Of a stretch of DNA of 64,000 nucleotides, positions 58,129 through 64,000 are shown piece by piece (position 1 is the first letter of the stretch; every line of letters begins with the position of its first letter). The DNA is taken from contig JACRME010000033.1 in the NCBI GenBank assembly GCA_016235045.1, positions 1 to 64,000 on the forward strand. The letters are read 5' to 3'. The DNA comes from Nitrosomonadales bacterium (lineage in GTDB: Bacteria; Pseudomonadota; Gammaproteobacteria; Burkholderiales; Gallionellaceae). The notes under the pieces were generated by a model. It worked only from the letters and a program-made list of their open reading frames with translations. It made no database searches and had not been told where the DNA came from. The translations under genes were made by a program, and so were the position numbers.

Positions 58129-58506
58129 ATGAATAAAACGATCTTGTTGGTCGCACTGCTGCAAATCGCTCCGGCCGCCGGTGCGGAAGTAATGAACTGC
58201 AACGTGAGCGGGGAGTCGCTCTTTAACCTGATCAACCTGGATACCGAGTCGAAACAGGCCGTGCTCACCGACAGCTACGGCAGGAACACTCAGGGAAAAA
58301 TCACCCTGGTTCGCGATGCCGGAAACGGAAAGAGCAAATTCAACGTTTCCCTGGAATACGCAATCAACGATACGCCCACCCATATCGACATGATCATCGT
58401 TCCCGTTTACGAAGAGGAGTACAAGGTCGGCATGGCCGGGTATAGCGGGACAGGCAAGAAGAAATTGCTCGACATTGTCAGCGGCGGGAAGGCAATGTGT
58501 TTCTAA
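58129..58506 (+). CDS. Small exported protein of unknown function
   Basis: A 125-residue protein with a signal peptide (1-19, LLVALLQIAPAAGA) and a mature domain of about 105 residues with two cysteines, one near each end (MNCNV and AMCF), that could form a disulfide. A compact beta fold is likely (QAVLTDSYGRNTQGKITLV, HIDMIIVPVYEEEYKVGMAG). No family recognised. Confidence 0.65.
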   Translation: MNKTILLVALLQIAPAAGAEVMNCNVSGESLFNLINLDTESKQAVLTDSYGRNTQGKITLVRDAGNGKSKFNVSLEYAINDTPTHIDMIIVPVYEEEYKVGMAGYSGTGKKKLLDIVSGGKAMCF

Positions 58507-58569
58507 CCGCATTGGCGGTATCGATTCCACAGCAGGGCTATCCGGGGCAGCTATCCGAAGGAGGCGTAC

Positions 58570-59394
58570 ATGGCAAACCAACCTGAAATCACCAACATGG
58601 CCCTGTTCTGCGATTTCGAGAACGTGGCGCTGGGCGTGCGCGACGCCAAGTACGCGCAGTTCGACATCAGGAAGGTGCTGGAACGCCTGCTGCTCAAGGG
58701 CAGCATTGTGGTCAAGAAGGCGTATTGCGACTGGGAGCGCTACAAGGAATTCAAGGCCACCATGCACGAAGCCGCCTTCGAGCTGATCGAAATCCCGCAT
58801 GTGCGCCAGACCGGCAAGAACTCGGCCGACATCCGCATGGTCGTCGACGCGCTCGACCTTTGCTACACCAAGGCCCATGTCGACACGTTCGTCATCATCA
58901 GCGGCGATTCCGACTTTTCGCCGCTGGTTTCCAAACTGCGCGAGAACAACAAATACGTGATCGGCATCGGCGTGAAGGATTCGACTTCGGACCTGTTGAG
59001 CAACAATTGCGACGAATTCATTTTCTACGACGACCTGGTGCGCGAACAGGAAGCGAAGAAGAAGCAGGCCGCCAAGAAAACACCCGCCAAGGCAAAGGCG
59101 GAAGCCGCGAAGCCGGCCAAAGCAAAGAGCGAGGATGAAAAGCGCCAGGAGGCGATGGATTTCCTGGTGGAGACGGTCGAGGGACTGATCGCCGAGCGCG
59201 GCTCGGACGAGAAGCTGTGGGGCTCGATGGTCAAACCGACCATGCAACGGCGCAGGCCTGGTTTCAACGAATCGTATTACGGTTATCGCTCATTCAAGGA
59301 ATTGATCGAGGACGCGCAAAAGCACAAGCTGATTACGCTGGTGCGCGACGAGAAGTCGGGGCAGTACACCATTCGGTTGCCGGCAGGGGATTGA
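58570..59394 (+). CDS. LabA-like NYN-domain protein with OST-HTH (LOTUS) domain
   Basis: A 274-residue protein. Residues about 8-160 form a NYN (PIN-like) ribonuclease domain with acidic residues in LFCDFENVAL, GKNSADIRMVVDAL and VIISGDSDFSPLV. A charged Ala/Lys linker (about 162-195) follows. Residues about 200-272 form an OST-HTH/LOTUS domain (GSMVKPTMQRRRPGF, YRSFKELIEDAQKHKLITL), which binds RNA, including G-quadruplex-like targets in other systems. The metal-site acids look intact, so RNase activity is plausible. It stands alone, with 63 bp upstream. Confidence 0.85.
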   Translation: MANQPEITNMALFCDFENVALGVRDAKYAQFDIRKVLERLLLKGSIVVKKAYCDWERYKEFKATMHEAAFELIEIPHVRQTGKNSADIRMVVDALDLCYTKAHVDTFVIISGDSDFSPLVSKLRENNKYVIGIGVKDSTSDLLSNNCDEFIFYDDLVREQEAKKKQAAKKTPAKAKAEAAKPAKAKSEDEKRQEAMDFLVETVEGLIAERGSDEKLWGSMVKPTMQRRRPGFNESYYGYRSFKELIEDAQKHKLITLVRDEKSGQYTIRLPAGD

Positions 59395-59534
59395 TCGGGA
59401 AGTGCCACCGGGTGGCGTGCCGCAGTTCCTGCGCGGCCCGTCCCAACAGCGTACAATCCTCAGCACTACTAAAGAGCGCCTGAATAGAAATGTCGCATGC
59501 ATTTCTGCCAAGGCAGCCGATGTTGGAGGATGGT

Positions 59535-59735
59535 ATGAAACCGCAGCAATTTTTCCGCCGGGCGCGGCGGGAAAAGTATTCCACTTTGTTCATGACATTC
59601 GTCTTGGCCGTCGCGTATGCGATACGACGGGGTGGCGCCCGGCTGGCACAGGGTGCTTCCATCGCGTTCGCTTCCGCCCGCGTTGCAAACGCCGCCAAAG
59701 CCGTGATGGCAAAAGTTGCAAATCCCGCACCATGA
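59535..59735 (+). CDS. Small membrane protein coupled to GGDEF-EAL gene
   Basis: A 66-residue protein. MKPQQFFRRARREKY is basic and the following TLFMTFVLAVAYAI is hydrophobic, giving one membrane segment. An Ala-rich helix (ARLAQGASIAFASARVANAA) ends the protein. GGAGG lies five bases before the ATG, and the stop overlaps the next gene's start (ATGA). A longer upstream in-frame ATG exists at 59490. It is likely to work with the c-di-GMP enzyme. Confidence 0.6.
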   Translation: MKPQQFFRRARREKYSTLFMTFVLAVAYAIRRGGARLAQGASIAFASARVANAAKAVMAKVANPAP

Positions 59736-62700
59736 GCGCCTCCCTGCATGCAAAGAGGATTGCCTGGCTGGTCGTATTGCTGGCGCTGGTATCAACCGGC
59801 CTTTACTGGTGGCAGCTAACCAGTACGACGAACAAATTGCGTTCGGAAACCATCGCTCAAGCGGAATTGCGAGCCCGCCAGTTGAATGGGGCAGTGGCCG
59901 ACCAGGTCGCCATATTGGTTCGCTACGTCGACTTTGCCGCGCAGGAACTCGCAGAAGCCTATGTGCAGGACAGGCAACGCGAGTTCGATATTCAGGTGCG
60001 CAAGATCGAACAACGTTTTCCTGCCGGATCGCTACTCCAGATCGGCGTGATCGATGCGCGGGGTTTCCTGGCCTACTCCAATCTGGGGATGAAGGAGCGC
60101 GTTTTTCTTGGCGACCGGGAACACTTCAAGGCCCACCTGGGCGCGGGGCAACCGCAGCTATTCGTGAGCGCGCCCGTCCTCGGCCGGGTCTCGAAGCAAT
60201 GGTCGATCCAGTTCACCCGGCCTATCCAGCGCAAGGGGCGTTTTGACGGCGTGATGGTCATTTCGCTGTCTCCGGACTATCTGCACAAATCATTGGTCGC
60301 GCTGACCCTGGCGTCCGATGACGTGATCGCGGTTTTCCGGCAAAGCGGGGAGTATCTGGCGCGCAATGTCGACAACGAAAAAGCGCTGGGCAGGAACGTG
60401 GGGCCGAACCGGCCGTTTGTCGGCCCCGGCGCGGCGGCAAGTGGGTCGTTCAAATCGCAAGCGAATTTCGACAAGGTGATCCGGCTGTTCCAGTGGCAAC
60501 GCCTCAGCGAGGTTCCTGTCATCGTTGTTCTCGGGTTGAGCGAATCCACCCTGCTGAAGCCGGTCGAGACGGTTCTTGCCCGGGAGCGCGGGCAGGCAAT
60601 CGTTGCCACGGCCATACTCTGGCTATTGGCATTCGGTGCCGTTGCGCTTTTGCTGAGGTTGAATGCCCAGCAAAAGCTGATCGTGGAACGTGCGGAACAA
60701 TTGGATGCAGCGTCGAAGAAATTGAAGGAAAGCGAAAAGCGCTTGCGCACCATCTTCGAGACCGAACCCGAATGCATCAAGGTCGTCGACAGCGAGGGCC
60801 AGTTGCTGGAGATGAACGCTGCGGGCCTGGCGATGCTGGAAGCGGGTTCGCTGAAAGAGGCGCACCTGAAGAAACTCATCGACTACGTCGATCCGGAATA
60901 CCGGGACGCTTTCATGGCGCTGCATCGTCGGGTGATGGCCGGCGAAAGCGGCATGCTGGTGTTCAGGGTTACCGGCCTCAAGGGAACCTCGCGCTATCTG
61001 GAAACGCACGCCACGCCGATGCGTGCCGCCAACGGCGACATTTCGTTGTTGCTGGGCATCACCCGGGACATCACCGACAGCCTGCACGCCGAGCAACAAC
61101 TGCGTATCGCCGCGACGGCGTTTGAATCCCAGGAAGGCATCATGGTAACGGATGCCAGTTGCACTATCCTCAGGGTCAACCAGGCGTTTACCCGGATCAC
61201 CGGGTATGAGCCGGAAGAAGTGATCGGCAAGAACCCGCGCCTGCTCAAGTCGGGCCGGCACGATGCCAGGTTCTATGCGGCCATGTGGGACAGCATCAAT
61301 CGCACAGGCGGCTGGGGAGGCGAAATCTGGAACCGGCGCAAGAGCGGGGAGGCTTATCCCGAGCATCTCACCATCTCCACCGTCAAGGACTCAAACGGAC
61401 GCATCGCAAATTATGTTGCGACCCTGATGGATATCACGGCAAGCAAGTCGGCCGAGGAGGCGATCCGGAACCTGGCGTTCTTCGATCCCCTTACCCGATT
61501 GCCTAACCGGCGGCTTCTGCAAGACCGGCTGCAACAGGCCCTGGCGTCCAGCGGGCGCAGCGGCAAGGGTGGCGCGATACTGTTCATCGACCTGGACAAT
61601 TTCAAGACGCTCAACGACACGCAGGGGCACGACATCGGCGACATGCTGCTGGAGCAGGTCGCCGTGCGGCTGGTTACCTGCGTGCGCGAGGGCGACACCG
61701 TTGCCCGTCTGGGCGGCGATGAATTCGTGGTGATGCTCGAAGACTTGAGCGAAAACATCCTTGAAGCGGCGGAACAGGCCGAAACTGCCGGCAACAAAAT
61801 CCTCGTGGTACTCAATCAGCCTTATCAACTCGGGATGCACGCATACAACAGCACGCCCAGCATCGGCGCCACCCTGTTCAACAGGAGCATTTCGATAGAT
61901 GAGTTGCTGAAACAGGCGGACATCGCCATGTACCAGGCCAAGAAGGCCGGGCGCAACACGCTGCGCTTTTTCGATCCGCATATGCAGGACTCCATCAATG
62001 TTCGCGCCGCCCTTGAGGCGGAATTGCGCAGTGCCCTCGAGCGCCGGCAATTTCATCTGCATTTCCAGCTGCAGGTAGATGGCTCAGACCGCCCGTTTGG
62101 GGCGGAGGCCCTGATCCGCTGGGAAAACCCCAAGCGCGGCCAGGTGTTGCCCGGCGAATTCATCCCGCTGGCGGAAGAGACCGGGTTGATCCTGCCTATC
62201 GGGCAATGGGTGCTGGAGACGGCCTGCGCGCAACTCAAGCAATGGGAGCAGAACAAGCTGACCAGCCATCTGGTACTGGCGGTGAATGTCAGCGCCAAGC
62301 AATTCCACCAGGCCGACTTTGTCTCGCAAGTGCGGACTGCCGTGGCGCGCCACGCGATTGATCCGTCGCGGCTCAAGCTGGAGCTCACCGAAAGCATGTT
62401 GCTGGAAGACATCGAGGACACCATTGTCGTCATGAACGCATTGAATGAAACCGGCGTGCGGATTTCGCTGGACGACTTCGGCACGGGTTACTCGTCCCTG
62501 CAGTACCTCAAGCGCCTGCCGCTCGATCAGCTCAAGATCGACCAGTCGTTCGTGCGCGACATCGTCAGGGACAGCAGCGACCGGACGATAGTCGGCACCA
62601 TCATCGCGATGGCGCAAAGCCTGAACCTGGACGTGATCGCCGAAGGGGTGGAAACGGAAGAACAGCGGCAATTGCTGGCGAATGCCGGATGCAAACACTA

Positions 62701-62767
62701 CCAGGGTTATCTGTTCGGCAGGCCGGTTCCGATCGAACAGTTCCAGACCATGCTGGAGCAAGCCTGA
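59732..62767 (+). CDS. Membrane sensor with PAS-PAS-GGDEF-EAL, c-di-GMP enzyme
   Basis: A 1011-residue membrane protein. TM1 (about 8-28), a periplasmic Cache-like sensor (about 35-285), TM2 (about 288-311), a short coiled coil, PAS1 (about 335-455), PAS2 (about 460-580), GGDEF (about 580-745) and EAL (about 760-1010) follow in order. The GGDEF motif is intact at 661-665 with an I-site R652-x-x-D655. The EAL site is intact (EALIRW at 792, NVSAKQF, ELTES, DDFGTGYSSL, KIDQSFV, EGVETEEQ). Both cyclase and phosphodiesterase activities are possible. Start 59732 is in an ATGA overlap with the small protein upstream; an earlier in-frame extension to 59402 is rejected. Confidence 0.93.
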   Translation: MSASLHAKRIAWLVVLLALVSTGLYWWQLTSTTNKLRSETIAQAELRARQLNGAVADQVAILVRYVDFAAQELAEAYVQDRQREFDIQVRKIEQRFPAGSLLQIGVIDARGFLAYSNLGMKERVFLGDREHFKAHLGAGQPQLFVSAPVLGRVSKQWSIQFTRPIQRKGRFDGVMVISLSPDYLHKSLVALTLASDDVIAVFRQSGEYLARNVDNEKALGRNVGPNRPFVGPGAAASGSFKSQANFDKVIRLFQWQRLSEVPVIVVLGLSESTLLKPVETVLARERGQAIVATAILWLLAFGAVALLLRLNAQQKLIVERAEQLDAASKKLKESEKRLRTIFETEPECIKVVDSEGQLLEMNAAGLAMLEAGSLKEAHLKKLIDYVDPEYRDAFMALHRRVMAGESGMLVFRVTGLKGTSRYLETHATPMRAANGDISLLLGITRDITDSLHAEQQLRIAATAFESQEGIMVTDASCTILRVNQAFTRITGYEPEEVIGKNPRLLKSGRHDARFYAAMWDSINRTGGWGGEIWNRRKSGEAYPEHLTISTVKDSNGRIANYVATLMDITASKSAEEAIRNLAFFDPLTRLPNRRLLQDRLQQALASSGRSGKGGAILFIDLDNFKTLNDTQGHDIGDMLLEQVAVRLVTCVREGDTVARLGGDEFVVMLEDLSENILEAAEQAETAGNKILVVLNQPYQLGMHAYNSTPSIGATLFNRSISIDELLKQADIAMYQAKKAGRNTLRFFDPHMQDSINVRAALEAELRSALERRQFHLHFQLQVDGSDRPFGAEALIRWENPKRGQVLPGEFIPLAEETGLILPIGQWVLETACAQLKQWEQNKLTSHLVLAVNVSAKQFHQADFVSQVRTAVARHAIDPSRLKLELTESMLLEDIEDTIVVMNALNETGVRISLDDFGTGYSSLQYLKRLPLDQLKIDQSFVRDIVRDSSDRTIVGTIIAMAQSLNLDVIAEGVETEEQRQLLANAGCKHYQGYLFGRPVPIEQFQTMLEQA

Positions 62768-62899
62768 TTCCAATGCGAAAACGGGTGCCGGTTGCCATCG
62801 GCCGGGCATGATCTGCCGGCACATGTTTTGTGCAGGCGTGGAGGCTGGTTATTCCAGTACCCGGGGAAGCAAGTTCGAATTAATTCCTTTGATCCCAAA

Positions 62900-62908
62900 T
62901 GCTATAAT
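62900..62908 (+). promoter_or_regulatory. Extended -10 promoter of argS
   Basis: TGC followed by a perfect TATAAT (62903-62908), 26 bp before the argS ATG. No clear -35 is present, as is common for extended -10 promoters. Confidence 0.55.
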
Positions 62909-62934
62909 CCGCGCCTCTTTAATGGTGCTGTTTC

Positions 62935-64000
62935 ATGTCCGCTGTCCTGAATTTCAAATCCCATTTGTCCGATTTATTCGCGCAGTCCCTGCGCGCGGTT
63001 GCGCCCGACCAAAGCGGCGCGACGATCCTCATTGAACGCCCCAAGCAGGCCTCGCACGGCGATTACGCCTGCAACCTGGCGATGCAGCTGGCCAAGCCGA
63101 TGCGCAAGTCGCCGCGCGACATCGCCAATGCGCTGATCGCGGCGCTGCCGAAATCCGATGTGATCGAGAAGGTTGAAATCGCGGGCGCGGGCTTCATCAA
63201 CGTATTCATCACCACCGCCGCCAAGCAGGACGTGGTGCACGGCGTGCTGCAGGCAGGCGCAGGTTACGGCCACGTGCATGTCGGGCGGGGGCGCAAGGTG
63301 GGGGTGGAATTCGTCTCCGCCAACCCGACCGGCCCGCTGCATGTCGGCCACGGCCGCGGCGCTGCAGTGGGCGATTGCCTGTGCAACGTGCTGCACGCGG
63401 CGGGCTGGAACGTGACGCGCGAGTTCTACTACAACGATGCGGGAGCGCAGATCGACAACCTGACCTTGTCGGTGCAGTTGCGCTGCAAGGGCATCACCCC
63501 GGACGATCCGTCCTGGCCGGAATCGGGCTATCGCGGCGATTACATTCTGGATGTCGCCAAAGCCTACATGGCAAAGGAAACCGTCGAGGCCGACGACCAG
63601 CACATCACCGGCAAGGGCGATGCGGACGATGCCGAAGCCATCCGTCATTTCGCCGTCGCCTACCTGCGCCGCGAGCAGGACCTGGATTTGCGTGCCTTCC
63701 AGGTGGAGTTCGACGTGTTCTCGCTGGAGTCGGCGCTGTACACCGACGGCAAGGTGGAAGAAACGGTGAAGAAACTCATTGCCAGCGGCCACACCTACGA
63801 GCAGGACGACGCGCTGTGGCTGCGCACCACCGATTTCGGCGACGACAAGGACCGCGTGATGCGCAAGAGCGACGGCGGCTACACCTACTTCGTGCCGGAT
63901 GTGGCTTACCATCTGGACAAATGGCGGCGCGGTTTCGAGCGCGTCATCAACGAGCAGGGTTCCGACCACCATTCCACCATCACGCGCGTGCGCGCCGGGC
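62935..64000 (+). CDS. argS: ArgS, arginyl-tRNA synthetase (5' part, cut by window end)
   Basis: The first 355 codons are present. ATG 62935 gives [17 protein letters not shown], the N-terminal tRNA-recognition domain, then [19 protein letters not shown] with the class I HIGH-equivalent [14 protein letters not shown] and [14 protein letters not shown]. The KMSK region and the anticodon domain lie beyond the window. The frame is open to base 64000. Confidence 0.95.
   Translation, partial: MSAVLNFKSHLSDLFAQSLRAVAPDQSGATILIERPKQASHGDYACNLAMQLAKPMRKSPRDIANALIAALPKSDVIEKVEIAGAGFINVFITTAAKQDVVHGVLQAGAGYGHVHVGRGRKVGVEFVSANPTGPLHVGHGRGAAVGDCLCNVLHAAGWNVTREFYYNDAGAQIDNLTLSVQLRCKGITPDDPSWPESGYRGDYILDVAKAYMAKETVEADDQHITGKGDADDAEAIRHFAVAYLRREQDLDLRAFQVEFDVFSLESALYTDGKVEETVKKLIASGHTYEQDDALWLRTTDFGDDKDRVMRKSDGGYTYFVPDVAYHLDKWRRGFERVINEQGSDHHSTITRVRAG

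Noticed and set aside
59402-59731. Longer N terminus (110 residues) for the GGDEF-EAL protein
   Set aside because: ATG 59732 gives a proper membrane segment and an ATGA coupling. The extension overlaps the small membrane protein gene and looks random.

Overview
The window looks like a chromosomal segment of a GC-rich betaproteobacterium. The block ponA / pilMNOPQ-aroKB-dgt-gltBD-hemE-priA, the divergent lptD-surA-pdxA-rsmA versus amgK-murU arrangement, and the sigma factor/DUF3619/DUF3106 cassette are gene orders I associate with Betaproteobacteria, and a Gallionellaceae/Nitrosomonadales-like host is my best guess. That placement is inference from gene order and protein character, not from a database search. 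Both ends are cut: mpl lacks its 5' part and argS its 3' part.

Region by region. 1-6.7 kb: the 3' part of mpl, a stand-alone CZB zinc-sensor protein, then a minus-strand run amgK-murU-pepP-ubiH-FHA/adenylate cyclase with short overlaps. 6.7-17.2 kb: outer-membrane assembly and housekeeping genes lptD-surA-pdxA-rsmA, a beta-propeller lipoprotein, then thiD-thiE-hemL-engB. 17.16-17.27 kb: a strong minus-strand small-RNA candidate with an anti-Shine-Dalgarno loop and its own terminator. 17.3-19.1 kb: hemB, an unknown membrane protein, and a palindromic MITE-like repeat. 19.1-25.2 kb: a complete Hyb-type (group 1c) [NiFe] hydrogenase operon hybO-A-B-C-D plus a hypC-like gene, with a possible sigma-54 promoter. 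25.2-28.4 kb: an outer-membrane protein and an ECF sigma/anti-sigma/DUF3106 cassette with a hendecad-repeat exported protein. 28.4-41.3 kb: a nucleotidyltransferase-like protein, ponA diverging from pilMNOPQ, a fused aroK-aroB gene, dgt, and an Ig-repeat lipoprotein. 41.5-51.3 kb: gltB-gltD, hemE, and priA preceded by two convergent DnaA boxes. 51.4-56.5 kb is accessory: a Shedu (DUF4263) antiphage gene broken by a frameshift and a nonsense codon, a mazEF toxin-antitoxin pair with a palindromic operator, a GNAT-VanY-GNAT operon, a lipoprotein and an unknown conserved protein. 56.5-64 kb: a GlcD-type FAD dehydrogenase, small exported proteins, a NYN/OST-HTH RNA-binding protein, a small membrane protein coupled to a GGDEF-EAL c-di-GMP enzyme, and argS.

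Pathway links. AmgK, MurU and Mpl together form the anhydro-MurNAc/murein-peptide recycling route to UDP-MurNAc-tripeptide. All three genes carry extra repeat-derived codons inserted in frame. Two carry the same palindromic element in the same reading frame, which resembles the protein-coding palindromic elements known from Rickettsia. Heme synthesis is represented by hemL, hemB and hemE at separate places. LptD, SurA, PBP1a and type IV pilus assembly form an envelope theme. The best leads for new biology are the in-frame palindromes, the anti-SD small RNA, the sigma cassette with its repeat protein, and the small protein coupled to the c-di-GMP enzyme.
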